Position numbers and translations under genes: made by a program
Shown here: in pieces, positions 9,042 through 20,763 of the stretch
How positions within the stretch are numbered: position 1 is the first letter of the stretch
Layout: each line of letters begins with the position of its first letter
The notes under the pieces: model-generated
What the model saw: only the letters and a program-made list of their open reading frames with translations
Databases searched by the model: none
What the model was told of the DNA's origin: nothing
Source: Viola odorata
Taxonomy: Eukaryota > Streptophyta > Magnoliopsida > Malpighiales > Violaceae
Direction: 5' to 3'
Length of the DNA stretch: 64,000 bases
Assembly: GCA_963691705.1 (NCBI GenBank)
Contig: OY829544.1
Location: 36,167,917-36,231,916, forward strand

Positions 9042-12000
9042 ACGGCTCCACTAGGGGGATAAGCATTTGACATGTGACTGATGTTGCTTAGGGAGGATAT
9101 TGCGTGATTCGTAGATGCACGAATGATTTGTCCTACTGATGTCACTCTAGGAGGAGGAAATAATTATGCAGAAATGTAGAATTATGTAAATGGTGTCACT
9201 TTGGGAGGAGAAAAATGCATGTTGTCACTCTAGGAGGAGAAGAAATGCATGATGTCACTCTGGGAGGAGAAAAATGTTGATGTTGTCACTCTGGGAGGAG
9301 AAGAATGCATGATGTCAATCTGGGAGGAGAAGAAAATGCATGATGCTGTCACTCTGGGAGGAGGAAATGCAGTACAGAAACGTAAACAACGTCAATTCCC
9401 GTAGGAGAATACGTGAAATGTGGAAATTAAACTAAGGTCACTCTGGGAGGAGAAAAATGTTGATGCTGTCACTCTGGGAGGAGAAAAATACATGATGTCA
9501 CTCTCGGAGGAGGAAATATAAATGATGTCACTCTGGGAGGAGGAAATACAAATGATATCCCTCTGGGAGGAGAAGAATGATTTTGTTACCAGCGGCCTTG
9601 ATACGAACCTAGAATGCATCTGCATCCTGTTCAGGAGGTAACGACCCCAAGGACAAGACTTTCCCACGATTTGCAGCCGTAAGCAATCCTCACCTGATAT
9701 TAGTGTTTGCGCTCACGCTCTGAAACAAGGTTAAGTGTTTTACGCTCATAAAGATGCAACTAACATGATACATAATTTTCAATTCGCAATGTCAATCCGA
9801 GTGAATAGACTTCAAATGAAGATGCACATGCATGGGCATTCTAATAATCGATGGGACTTTCACGGAAAATAATGAAAAGACATGAAATGTCCGGAAAGGA
9901 GCTTGTTTTTGGTAAAGATGTGCTTTTCTGATGAGTTGGAAGGTTTTTGATGAGTGATGCTTTGTCTATTGGCCCTGATGAGGGCGAGGTATGCGAGTTC
10001 TTTCGCTTTTGCTGGGGATGCTTTCTTGACAGAGGGCATGAGCTCTTGGATCCTTGTTGTGGCTGCTTTCCGGTCGGCCAGGGGCCCTTTTTCTCGAGTC
10101 TTTACTAGGGAGTGTCGTCGCTGTTCTTTTTGTGACTTACTACTTGAGTTGGCCTTGGGCCCTTTTCTTCTCGTGTCCTTACTAGGGATGCTTGCTTTGA
10201 GATTTCTCGAGTTGGACTTGGGCCCTTTTTCTCAAGTCTTTACTGGGGAATGTTTTCTTCGAGTTTTCTCGAGTTTAGTTGTCCCTGGGCTGTGCTTGCT
10301 TCGGCTCTTCGATTGTTTGTATTTTTCGAATGTCTCTGAGCATTTCTCTCTTTTCTTTTCTTTTCCCTTTTCCCCTCTCTTTTCTTTTCTTTTTTCCTCC
10401 CCATTTTTTTTTCTCTCTTTTTTTTTTCTCTTCTTTCCCCCCCCTCCCTTTTGATTTGATTTGAAATGCAACAGAGCAGAGCAAGCACAACCTTTGTCTT
10501 GATCTCTTCTTATTTTGGCTTAAGGCCTCGGCCTTCATCTTCGGGTTTTTTGGTCTTTCTTCGGTGATGGCTCTCAGCAATCTTTTGGTGACCTTTTCCG
10601 TCTCCTTCGTCGTGTACTTGAACTTGGCGTGCTTTTACTTCCGGCTGGCAATCTTAGCTGAAACTGCTTCTTGGCTCCCGGGGTATGAGTGATAGTGAAG
10701 GTTTTGGTAGGAGTGATGACATATGTGGTGGAAAGAAGGAAAAAATGAAAATATGGAGAAGATCGTAAAAGTCCCACGTCATTTTATTGCTATCCCATGT
10801 CTAATTGCACATGTACCCTGGATATTATGCGAATTCAACTAGTACCTAGTCAGGCACTTACACTCATGAAGGATAAGGCGCGATGGCTCGAAAATACTTA
10901 TCGGGATTTGTCTGTGACTGCTTACGTCGGAGCAAACCGTGGATATAAGAGCAAGCAAGTAAGATCATGCATGGCATGCAATTTTTATGGATGCTTTATT
11001 TAACAGAGGGATTGATCATTCCTGACCTATGCAATGCATGAATATGCTATGAGAGTAGTATGGATTTTGTTTTAGCTAGGCTAAAAAGGATTTTTGATTG
11101 ATTTTTGATTTTTGATTGATTGATAGTTTAAAGCTAGGATGCGGGGGATGACATATTTGCAAGAAACCAACGAGAACCTAAAAGGTTGCCCCCCAGTGGG
11201 CCAAATGACAGTATGTAAATTAAAGCTAACAAAGTGAGAAGGAACGAAAATAAAATTTAAATGAAGGGGGGAGAAAGATGAACTCCCCTGAAGTGTGCAG
11301 CGGGGCTGCAAGGGCGTCTTCCACAAGCTTTATGTGGATGACAATGGGACGATTCAAGTCCCTGCGACATGAAGAGGGAATAACGGAGTAGAAAAGAAAG
11401 TTTGATTTGAAAACAGAAATGACAAAAGTTCAGGGATTCTCCCTTTCCCTTAGCCCGGTTTTTCGAAGGTGCCTACGGCGTGGTCCCAGCTCAGGACTGC
11501 CTTGCTTAGATGCTCTGATTGGTTTCTTTTTTAGCTGCTTCGGGAACCGCCGATCCAGGTCAGGGTGAGGACGGGATCCGCATTCTTGCTCGTTTGCTTG
11601 CTGGCCCTTGCCGGACCTTCGCCGATTTGCTCTTTGATTGCTCGGAGATAAAGGGGAAAACCCTCTGTTCCCGAAATGTGCAGCAGGGCTGCAAGGGCGG
11701 CTGCTTACCAATCTTATGTAGGCAACGAATGGGGGCGACCCAGTTCCTGGAAAAGATAAGGCGAGAACGAATGAGGAGTAAATGTAAGATAATTTCTAGC
11801 AAAAGTAATATGATTGATAAGTTTTAAGCTCTCCCTTTTGGACGAGCCATCTGTGGGTCACTGCAGTGTGACTTGTGTCGGATGTTGGTTGATGATGGCT
11901 TTGCTCTAGATGCTTTGCCGCAATTCCTGCCTTGGCGCGGGTGATGCTGGCAGTCCGGCTGTCCCTGAATTAAAGGATTGATCTTCACCGTGTTGATCAT

Positions 12001-12845
12001 GGTGCGGACGTTGAGAAACTTCTTGAACAAGACCGCATTAAGTATGTTGATCGTGGTCTTAGGGGGATAGGCTTCCGTCGTGCTTCTTCTCTGGGAGTTC
12101 TGCCTTCAAAGGTACGTCGAGCGACCATGACGTTTTGGTGATGAGCTCCTCCGAAAGGTGAACGGAGGTGGGAGCCTATGTTACTAGCGTTCCGACAGCT
12201 CGGCCGGCGTAGGATGGGCCTTGTGACTTTGGTCCAGCATTCCGTCCTCGCTCGAACTGGATAATAGTATTGCTGCGGAATCCTGATGGTGGATAGTTTT
12301 TAAGCTCTTAAGGAGTGTCGCAGGCTCCGACAATCCTCTAGATGATCGGATAATAGCTTCGCGGGGTGGTCCCCCTTTTGATGCATCCAGACCTTTGAGA
12401 CCGGTTGCGGGCCATGCTGGTAGTACTGCGAGGAAAGAGAATTTTTAATTTAGATGGTGACGAGTTTTTAAAATCTTTCCTGATTCGCTCTTGAAGGCGG
12501 CATGCTGCGGTAATTCAGGAGCTGCTACGAGGGGGGGAACTCCCTGGTCCTATCGTGATGACGAGATGAGACAATATGTCCCTACAAAACCTTAAGATTG
12601 ATTAATGGCATTAGTCTAAGTGTCGTGCCTTATGTCTCGAACTACTCCTTGGGAGCCACCGATGTCATGTCTCCTTTTGTCATCTCACAAGTTTAAGAAA
12701 AAGGAACAAAAGGTTTTAAAACAAAAACATCTCCTAAAAAAACTCATTTTATTAATTTCAGGATAAACATTCGAGTGGTATTGTCATGATAAAACCCTAT
12801 GTCTTTGATTCGGCCGGACGCAAGGCCCGCGACGCCCGCGATACT
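9042..12845 (-). other. Long 3' untranslated region of element 2
   Basis: About 3.8 kb without a credible gene, between the integrase stop (12846-12848) and the LTR edge at 9041. It holds a 12-copy minisatellite (9128-9578), a C/T-rich stretch (10330-10460) that produces spurious ORFs on both strands, and two similar blocks around GTGCAGCNGGGCTGCAAGGGCG near 11297 and 11680. Ogre-type elements commonly carry long, repeat-bearing non-coding regions. No second LTR can be seen here. Confidence 0.6.
9128..9578. repeat. Minisatellite, about 12 degenerate copies of a 28-38 bp unit
   Basis: The core TGTCACTCTGGGAGGAG is repeated about twelve times with variable A/G-rich spacers, for example near 9132, 9192, 9225, 9256, 9286, 9350, 9438, 9467, 9497 and 9528. 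It lies in the 3' region of element 2. The spacing is too irregular and the units too divergent for a CRISPR-like array. Confidence 0.85.
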
Positions 12846-13374
12846 TCAGGCGTAGTATATCTTGACGGCGTCGGCATTTACCGGTCTTGGTAGATCATTT
12901 CCGTCCATGTTGGTTAGCATTAGGGCACCCCCCCGAGAATGCACTTTTAACTAGATATGGGCCCTCGTACCTTGGGGCCCATTTTCCTTGACTAGCCTCC
13001 TGATGAGGGAGAATTTTCTTCAACACTAAATCCCCAGTCTTGAACTTGCGAGGTCGCACTTTCTTGTTATAAGCGTTGGCCATTCTTTGTTGATATAATT
13101 GTGCATGGCAGATAGCGGCCAAGCGCTTTTCGGGAAGGAGGTTCAGCTGCTCGTACCTCACTCTTGCCTAATCTGATTCTTCTACTTCAGACTCTGCCAG
13201 GATTCTGAGAGGGGATTTCTACCTCAAGGGGAATTACGGCTTCCATGCCGTAAACTAATGAGTAGGGAGCTGCCCCTATAGACGTACGGGTTGCTATCCG
13301 GTAAGCATGCAGTGTGAAGGGAAGCATGTCATGCCAATCTTTGTGAGTGATTACCATCTTTTGGATGATCCTCT
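12846..13374 (-). pseudogene. Integrase C-terminal part of element 2, frameshifted
   Basis: This continues the pol frame after a probable one-base deletion next to 13375: element 1 reads AACCTGAAG where this copy lacks a C. The segment includes RIIQKMVITHKDWHDMLPF and GMEAVIPLEVEIPS. It then suffers a second small indel near 13220 and a TGG to TAG stop near 13168, and resumes as RYEQLNLLPEKRLAA. The final residues end at a TGA at 12846-12848. It would bind DNA or chromatin in a working integrase; here it is detached from the core. Confidence 0.8.
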
Positions 13375-16044
13375 TCAGTTTTTGTTTGCTGCTTCGACTG
13401 CGCCATTCATTTTTGGACGATATGGTGACGAGTTTCGGTGCTTCACCTTCCAACGAAGGCAAAGATTGTCGATCATCTTCCCGTTTAGATTAGTGCCGTT
13501 GTCCATGATGATTATTTCTGGGACTCCATGACGGCAAATGATGTTCCTCTCAATGAATCGCATGGTCATTTTCTGAGTGATGTTAGAGTAAGAGGCGGCC
13601 TCTACCCACTTGGTGAAGTAGTCGATTGCTACGAGGATGAAGCGATGGCCATTAGAGGGTGTTAGGTGAATTTGGCCGATGATGTCCATTCCCCACATCG
13701 CAAAAGGCCAAGGCGATGTCATGCTGAAGAGAAGGGCTGGAGGGACATGGAGATGGTCCGCGTAGATTTGACATTTGTGGCACTTCCGGAAATAGCCGAT
13801 GCAATCTCGTTCGATGGTGAGCCAAAAATAACCTTGCCTCATTATCTGTCTTGCCATCATGTGCCCACTTGCGTGTGTGGAACAAACCCCTTCGTGGACT
13901 TCCGTTATGATTCTTTTTGCCTCGGCCATGGTGACGCAACGAAGCAAAGCTCCATCAACTCTCCTTTTATTTAGAACGTCACCGTCGAGGTAGAAGTCTA
14001 GTGCTAAGCGCTGGAGGGTCTTTTTGCTAACCCGGCTTGCCCCCGGTGGATACTCCCGGTTTCTGATGAATTGTACTAAGTCATAGAACCAAGGCTTCCC
14101 ATCGGGTTCTTCTTCCAAGGCGACACAACAGGCCGGAGTTTCCTTTACTTCCACCCTCAATGGCTGAAGCATTACCCCACACTCTAACTTGAACATTGAT
14201 GCCAACGTGGCTAACGCGTCTGCGAAGTAGTTCTTTTCTCTGTCGACTCGGTCGAACTTGGTTTCCTCGAATTCCCGCGTAAGTTGGGTGAGTAACCTTT
14301 GATAAGGGATGAGCTTGGAATCCCGTGTCTGCCATAGATCTTGGGCTTGGTAGATGACGAGTGCTGAATCGCCGAAGATTTTGAGCTTCTTTACTTTTAG
14401 GTCGATTGCTGCCGTCAGACCACTGATGCATGCCTCGTACTCGGCGATGTTATTGGTGCATGGAAAATTCAACTTGCATGCTATAGGGAATTGACGGCCA
14501 TCTAGAGTTATGACCACGGCTCCCACTCCCTTGCCCGAGAGGTTCACCACACCGTCGAAGAACATGGTCCACCAGTCATCTTCTCGAAGATCTTCTGCGA
14601 TCTCATCTTCAATCACTATGATGTCCTCATCGGGGAAGTCGAAGCTCAACGACTCATACTCGTCCGAGGCATGATCAGCCAAGTGATCGGCGAGGGAGCT
14701 TGCCTTAATCGCCTTCCGGGTTACATAGATGATCTCATGCTCAGCCAATAAGACTTGCCATCTACAAATGCGACTTGACAGGTACGACTTTTTGAAGATA
14801 TACTTCAAGGGATCCATGCGAGAGATTAGCCACGTCGTGTAATACAACATGTACCACCGGAGCCTTCGGGCGCACCATGCTAGGGCGCAACAAATTCGTT
14901 CTAACATGGAGTAGCGCATCTCATATTCGTTGAATTTTTTACTGAGGTAGTATATGGCTTGTTCACGCCTTCCTGACTCATCGTGCTGTCCCAAAACGCA
15001 GCCCATGGCGCTAGCCGTGACTATCATGTACATGAGCAAGGGACGTCCAGGCGTCGAGGGAACTAGTACCGGTGGGCTTTGCAGATATGTCTTGATTTTC
15101 TCGAAGGCTTTCTGGCAGTCTTCATCCCATTCTGCATCTCTGTGTTTCCTTAGCATTTTAAACATCGGCTCGCAAGTAAGTGTTAACTGGCTGATAAAGT
15201 GAGCGATGTAGTTGATGCGTCCTAAGAAGCTTCGTACTTCTGTTTCGGTGCTGGGAGCGGGTAGCTCTTGAATTGCTTTTATCTTATCAGGATCCACTTC
15301 TATGCCTTTGTTGCTGACGATGAATCCTAACAACTTTCTTGAGGTCACTCCAAAGGTACACTTAGCTGGGTTTAGCCGTAGCTGAAATTGTCTCAACCTT
15401 TTGAATACCTTCTTCAGGATGTCTACATGATCTTGCGTGCCGCGAGATTTGGCTATCATGTCGGCGACATATATTTCCAATTCTTTATGCATCATGTCAT
15501 GGAAGAGGGTGACGACAGCACGTTGGTACGTGGCTCCTGCGTTCTTTAATCCGAAGGGAATCACTTTGTAGCAGAAGGTTCCCCAGGGCATGATGAAGGT
15601 CATCTTTTCATTGTCCTCGGGTGCCATCTTGATCTGGTTGTACCCCGAAAATCCGTCCATGAAGGAGAACATGTCATTTCTGGCGGGACTATCCACTAAG
15701 ATGTCGATATGGGGAAGAGGAAAGTCGTCTTTAGGGCTGGCTCGATTGAGATCCCGAAATTCCACGCACATGCGAACTTTCCCATCCTTCTTAGGCACTG
15801 GTACTATATTAGTGATCCATTCTGGGTACTCGACAACTCTCAAGAAACCTGCGTCTAGTTGCTTGGTGACTTCTTCTTTGATTTTCAAAAGGATGTCTGG
15901 ATGCATCCTTCGAAGTTTCTGTTTGACAGGCTTAAACTCAGGCTTTAATGGGATACGACGCTCGACTATCCCGGGATCAAGACCTGGCATATCGGCGTAT
16001 GACCATGCGAATACGTCGGAGAAGTCTTTAAGGAGAGAAATCAA
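13375..16044 (-). CDS. Pol polyprotein of element 2: RT, RNase H, archaeal-type RNase H, integrase
   Basis: ORF of 889 codons. RT covers about residues 35-260: FRDLNRASPKDDFPLPHID, GFSGYNQIKMAPED and PFGLKNAGATYQRA are plain, but the YxDD box reads YVAD (residues 192-195, codon GCC at 15463-15465 where GAC is expected). A first RNase H follows (about 330-440). A second archaeal-type RNase H (about 495-630) has FDG, AEYEA, GDS and ADALA in order, so its acidic residues are kept. Integrase has an HHCC finger (HEGVCSTHASGH through CHKC), GMDIIG, MDNGTNLN and the Glu in GAVEAAN. The frame ends early by a one-base deletion. Read-through without the Asp makes RT activity very unlikely. Confidence 0.9.
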   Translation of the reverse strand: MISLLKDFSDVFAWSYADMPGLDPGIVERRIPLKPEFKPVKQKLRRMHPDILLKIKEEVTKQLDAGFLRVVEYPEWITNIVPVPKKDGKVRMCVEFRDLNRASPKDDFPLPHIDILVDSPARNDMFSFMDGFSGYNQIKMAPEDNEKMTFIMPWGTFCYKVIPFGLKNAGATYQRAVVTLFHDMMHKELEIYVADMIAKSRGTQDHVDILKKVFKRLRQFQLRLNPAKCTFGVTSRKLLGFIVSNKGIEVDPDKIKAIQELPAPSTETEVRSFLGRINYIAHFISQLTLTCEPMFKMLRKHRDAEWDEDCQKAFEKIKTYLQSPPVLVPSTPGRPLLMYMIVTASAMGCVLGQHDESGRREQAIYYLSKKFNEYEMRYSMLERICCALAWCARRLRWYMLYYTTWLISRMDPLKYIFKKSYLSSRICRWQVLLAEHEIIYVTRKAIKASSLADHLADHASDEYESLSFDFPDEDIIVIEDEIAEDLREDDWWTMFFDGVVNLSGKGVGAVVITLDGRQFPIACKLNFPCTNNIAEYEACISGLTAAIDLKVKKLKIFGDSALVIYQAQDLWQTRDSKLIPYQRLLTQLTREFEETKFDRVDREKNYFADALATLASMFKLECGVMLQPLRVEVKETPACCVALEEEPDGKPWFYDLVQFIRNREYPPGASRVSKKTLQRLALDFYLDGDVLNKRRVDGALLRCVTMAEAKRIITEVHEGVCSTHASGHMMARQIMRQGYFWLTIERDCIGYFRKCHKCQIYADHLHVPPALLFSMTSPWPFAMWGMDIIGQIHLTPSNGHRFILVAIDYFTKWVEAASYSNITQKMTMRFIERNIICRHGVPEIIIMDNGTNLNGKMIDNLCLRWKVKHRNSSPYRPKMNGAVEAANKN

Positions 16045-17038
16045 CCTCTCTCTGAATTATGTCCAGGGTAGTTCCGATCTTAACCAGCTTCTGATTCTCG
16101 TTGCTTGCCCCTAGATTTACTTCGTCCAATTCCTCCCGATGAGGGGTTATTTCCTTTTCTGAACTTTCCAGTAAACGGGCCAATTCGTCGGAGATTTCGG
16201 CCTTGTCTTCGGTGGTAACGACGATTTCTTCGCCCGTAAAGACATAGGTTTTATCATGACATTCCGAACTAACATCCATCTTGAAATTGAAAATGCGAAA
16301 AGGAGAGATGCGTAAAATGAAAATTGCATATATATTGATTTTTAACCGAAGGGGAACGTGAGTTCCTACAAAAATGTTTTCGTAAGAAAATGTGCAAACA
16401 CATATTTTTCTAAAAGGAGTAATTACGGAGAGACATCCGGAAGCATGGTGATGGTCCAGTTGCGCACAGACTCCCCTAACTTCTTTACGAAAATGACTGA
16501 ACCAGGCGACGATTCTTCTTCTCCTAGAGTGCAGATACGGAGGTCTGATACCCTGATCGGACTTTCATTGATGGTGCCGGCTGCGAAGGGGAACGTGGTT
16601 CTGATATGGGGGATTTGTATTTTTCCATCTGGCGCAGAACGTCCAAATAACTTAGTCAGCTGCTTTTCTTTCTTTTCTTGGGCCATTCTGGCAAAATCGG
16701 CCTTGTTGGGTTGGTACCCTAAACCAAAACGATCTCCGAAGCTTTTTGGAGCTGCCCAGCCTTTTGACCCTTGTAACTCGGCACCGAGCCATTTTCCTAG
16801 TGGGAAGATTCCCTCCGGTATATACTTAGTGGTTGCTTCGGTCATTTCGGATTTTGAGGTTTTGAAAAACGAGGGATCCTCCCTCGATCCAATCCGCGTT
16901 GACGATTTTGAAGACTTGAAAGGAGCTCTCCAAGGTTTCAGCAGTTTCGATGTAAGGCACGGATGCATGCTTGGCCAAGATCAAGGCTTCTTCTACCTTT
17001 ATTGTGACGAGGGCATTGTCCTTGACGTATTTGAGGCA
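16045..17038 (-). pseudogene. Protease-RT linker of element 2
   Basis: Remnant coding region with stops. The frame at 16968-16423 (181 codons) includes GRPWIHSAG-proximal linker sequence and a glycine-rich stretch, SFGDRFGLGYQPNKADF, typical of the linker between protease and RT in this lineage. I see no clear splice junctions. Ogre elements are known for an intron in this area, but nothing here proves one. Confidence 0.55.
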
Positions 17039-17479
17039 CTAATGCAGTGAGGAGGGGGCGGCTCCTGCTGAATGGATCCAAGGCCGTCCTAGAAGCATGC
17101 TGTAAGCGGGTTGGATTTCCATGATCTGAAATGTCAAGGCGAAAGTGTGGGGCCCAATGACCATATCCAATTCGAAGTTCCCGATGATCTCTCGAGTAGT
17201 GCCGTCAAAAGCCCTAGCCATCATTCCGCTAGGTTTCATGTGAGAGAAGTTGACCGGTAGTTGTTCGAGGACATGCCTAGGCATGACATTCAGCGCAGAC
17301 CCGTTGTTGATCAGGGCTTTTGCTATGACATGTCCCTTGTATTCTACAGTGATGTATAGGGCCTTGTTGTGATCTTTCCCTGCGGGGTCGATCTCTCCTT
17401 CAGAGAAGGAAATGCTGCTTAGGGCTTGAATCCTTCCGACAAGGTTTTCCACCCTTTCCGTGGTGATATCCTTAGTCAC
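17039..17479 (-). pseudogene. Retropepsin-like aspartic protease of element 2, active-site Asp lost
   Basis: 146-codon open stretch in frame with the end of gag. The protease fold is recognisable from VIAKALINNGSALNVMP, FDGTTREIIGNFELDM and SMLLGRPWIHSAGA. The active-site signature, usually D-[NST]-G-[AS] after a hydrophobic strand, here reads N-N-G-S (residues 58-61). The codon at 17306-17308 is AAC instead of GAC. That change alone should abolish cleavage of the gag-pol precursor. It follows an in-frame TAA after SEPHR (about 17513). Confidence 0.85.
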
Positions 17480-17509
17480 GAAGGCTTGCTTTAGGACTTT
17501 TAAGAGGGC

Positions 17510-20500
17510 TTAGCGATGAGGCTCTGAAGTAAGGATTAACTCCATGATGGAAATATGAGACGGGGTTTTCTTTAGCTGTTCGATTATACTGAACTCGCTC
17601 TGTTTCATGATTTTGAGGAACTCAGCTGTCTCATCCTCGGTTATAGGTTTGCTCAAACCTTGCGTCTCCTCTATCGTATCTTCGCGGATCACAAGGTTTT
17701 TCCCTTTGGCTTGTCGTTGCTTCTCTACTTCCTCCGAGATGTAACATCTTCTGGTGCGGGTCATGCCTCCGATGTGAGAGGTTTCGCTGATAGCGAGTCC
17801 CGTTGGTGTGACTGCAGGAGAGGTGGTGACCACCGTGTATCCGTAGTTGAATGGGACCGCGTGTAAATCTCGACTAGGAGTATTCACAGCTAATGTGAAC
17901 ACTACTTTGCGTGGGGTCGTGGTTGTATCCCCTGTTTGGGCCACATATTCGAAGGAATACGGTGCTGGAGAATTGTCCTCGATGGCGTTGATTGCTCCTC
18001 GGGTTTCTCCTTCGGTCTAAATGATCCGAATGTTGTGAGTTGCTTGACTTTCTGCCTAAAAAGTCTGCAATCCTGGATTTCGTGCTTGCTTTCCCCTTGG
18101 CAGAATAGGCATTAGGCCTGATTATTCCCCGGGAATGGTAGATATGCGTTGTTAGCTAATGTGAAGAACAGTTCTTCATTGGGTACTTCCTTTAATGAAG
18201 GGTGAGAATCGTCGATTTCTCTGGAAAGAATGCCGTTCATCCCAAGATTATGGTGCGGCAGATGACTGGCTGCCATATCAGAACCCTTGGCTAAACCTTC
18301 AGAAGAGATTCGTCCTTGTTTGGTTAGGTGATCGACCTTCTCTCTAAAGGCGTAACAGTCTTCCAGGGAGTGTCCTCGGATTCCGGCGTGATATTCGCAG
18401 CTAACCTTTGGATCATACCAGCTAGGGTAAGGAGTTGATTGAGGTGAGAGTGGGGATGGTGTAATCTGCCCGTCTGCCAGGAGGCTTGCGTAGATCTCCT
18501 TCAAAGGAAACGGAGGAAGTGACCACATCGGTGAAGGGTATGACTCAGAGTCCGAGGATTCCCAGGAAGATAGTAATGACGCTGTGCTAGAATGGGAGGG
18601 TGGTGCCGAATACCTGACAAGGTAGTCAAATTTCCTGGAAGGCTGGCCCAAGGTGTCAATCTCGCGGTCGCCCTTGTCGCGGCGCGTGGAGAACCGTTTG
18701 CACAATGAAGTCGATCTTTTCTTTTGGATGATTTGGAGTGGGGTTCCTTTGGATTTAGGCGAGATAGGAAATCCTTCTCCGATGGCGCTAATGGATCCTT
18801 CTGCGTGGGTCGCTTTCTGGGTTTGTATTACTCCAAGACTCGAGAGTTGTCTCACCTTTCCTGCGAACAACTCGCAACCTTGGATCTTATGACCGTCGCT
18901 TGTCTTGCAGTATATGCAGTGACTCGGATTTCTCTCCGAGTATGGCATATAGCCTCCTCGACCTAAGGCCAGGAAAAGTTATTCTTGGGGCCAGCTTGAT
19001 GCTGAAGAAAAGAGGTCGTTGCTTTCTCCTGCCGAGATGGCGTTCACCCCTCCCTTTCCTTGGGAATGATTGGGGAGAGGGTTGGTGGATGTGTTGGGTC
19101 CTTTGGCTAACCCTTCGAAAGATACCCATCCACTCTTGATCAAGTGATAGACTTTTGCTTTGAATGCGAAGCAATTTTCCAGAGTGTGACCTGGGGCTCC
19201 GGCGTGATATTCGCACCTTGCATTGAGATCATACCATTTCGGGTAAGGAGGCATTTGAGGCTGAGCTGGAACTGGTACGATCTGTCCGGCTGCTAAGAGA
19301 TGTTTGTAGATTTCTCCCGCGGGAAGAGGAAATGGAGGCAATGGCTCTCGGCTTCATCGATTGTTTGGCGTGTTTTGGTTATTTGGGTCTTTTGGTGGGT
19401 TATATGGCTTAGGTTGCATAGGTTGTGATGTTTGTACTGGTGGCGGTGGGAAATGCATAGGATTTTGAGGCGCGCTATTAGCAACGGGTGGCGAGGAGAA
19501 AGGAAAGTAGGTGGGTTGATATAGTGATGGCAACGGGTAGGGCGGTGGCGATAGATAAGGCGAAGGTGGTGGAAATGGTTGCCCTTGATTAGCTTGGGGA
19601 GCTACAAATCCAACATCCCTCTTTACGATGGACGTTTTCTTTGGCGCAGACTCTGGTACCGGAGGTATGATTCGTCCGAACTTAATCCCTTGCTCGACTC
19701 TTTCGGCAATTAGGACCATATCGGAGAAGCTGTTTGAAGGATTCGAGATCAGGTAGGTGTAGTAGGGAGCCTTGAAGGTGTGCAAGAAAATCGACAAGAG
19801 TTCCTTGTCGCTTAAAGGAGGAGAGATTCTGGAAGCCAATTCTCTCCATCTCTGAGCATAGGTCTTCACGGACTCGCCGATTTTCTTTTCTAGATTTTGC
19901 AAGTCGGCGCGGTCGGGAGCTACCTCCATGTTGAATTTATATTGCCTGTAGAAGGCATCGGACAGGTCTCTCCATGTCCTGATCCTGGCTCTGTCTAGAC
20001 CCATATACCAAGTTAGGGCGTGCTTGGTCAAGCTTTCTCGGAATAGATGAATCAACAATGGCTCGTTGTGGATCATCTCTGCCATCTTGTTGCAATATGC
20101 TCTAAGGTGGGTCTTCGGGCACTCTACCCCAGTATACTTTTCGAAGTCGGGGATCTTGTACTTCGGTGGTATAACGATCCTGGGGACCATACACATATCG
20201 GCGAGACCAGTAGGGTCAAATGGATCAGCCCCTTCAATTGCTCGGAGTCTTTCTTCGAGCAGATTCAGTTGGTCACTTTTCAGTTGCTCAGCCCTGATGG
20301 GGTTAGAACCGAAGGGTAGCAGAGGTTCCGACGAGAACTGAGGTTGTGCTGGGTTGAAAGCAAGAGGCTGAGTTCCCACAAGTCCAGGAGCTGTACTTGG
20401 AAGAATGGGAGAGAGATACGAGGTCTCTAGGTGAGCCTGACTCTTGCTGGAGTCCACAGCAGGGTTGGTTGAAAGGCGCTGAAGTGACGTGGCAATCTCT

Positions 20501-20763
20501 TCACTCGCATTAACCATAGGATTTGCAGTGGTGGGCACAGTGAAGGGACTGATCCATCTCCACTGGCCCTCAGGGCCCGAAAGTGGCAGAGGTACTGAAG
20601 GTCCTGCGATGGCGAGCGAAGAGGGAGGTCCTCCTGTTTGAGTGGGGTAAAAACCCGGTGGTAGTTCGGTGACAGCTTCATCTCTTTCCTTTTCGGCCCT
20701 GGCAGCCCTTTCTGTAGTAACCCTAACTTGCTCCTCTAACTCTGCAATTCTAGCCGTTAGCAC
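17510..20763 (-). pseudogene. Gag polyprotein of element 2 (capsid plus duplicated zinc-knuckle modules)
   Basis: The first open stretch, 20763-19354 (469 codons), has an N-terminal helix (RIAELEEQVRVTTERAA), then a retrotrans_gag capsid domain at about residues 200-360 (PKTHLRAYCNKMAEM, WRDLSDAFYRQYKFN, YAQRWRELASRI). After an in-frame TGA the same frame continues (19341-18979, then 18948-18112) with a duplicated unit: a proline-rich EIYxxLL segment, a C-x2-H-x5-H-x4-C knuckle, and a C-x2-C-x5-H-x4-C knuckle, twice over. The last knuckle (CLFCQGESKHEIQDC) lies just past 18112. The last part, 17944-17510, includes EEVEKQRQAKGKNL, shared with element 1. At least three stops interrupt it. Confidence 0.8.

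Noticed and set aside
9128..9578. CRISPR-like array
   Set aside because: Repeat units vary in length and sequence, spacers are themselves repetitive, and the DNA is plant nuclear. It is a minisatellite.
9954..10580. Overlapping ORFs of 60-166 codons on both strands
   Set aside because: They translate C/T-rich or G/A-rich low-complexity DNA in the retrotransposon 3' region; residues are mostly Phe/Ser/Leu or Lys/Glu/Arg without domain features.
16044..17039. Ogre-type intron between protease and RT
   Set aside because: Coding homology can be followed through the interval and I could not pick convincing donor and acceptor sites.
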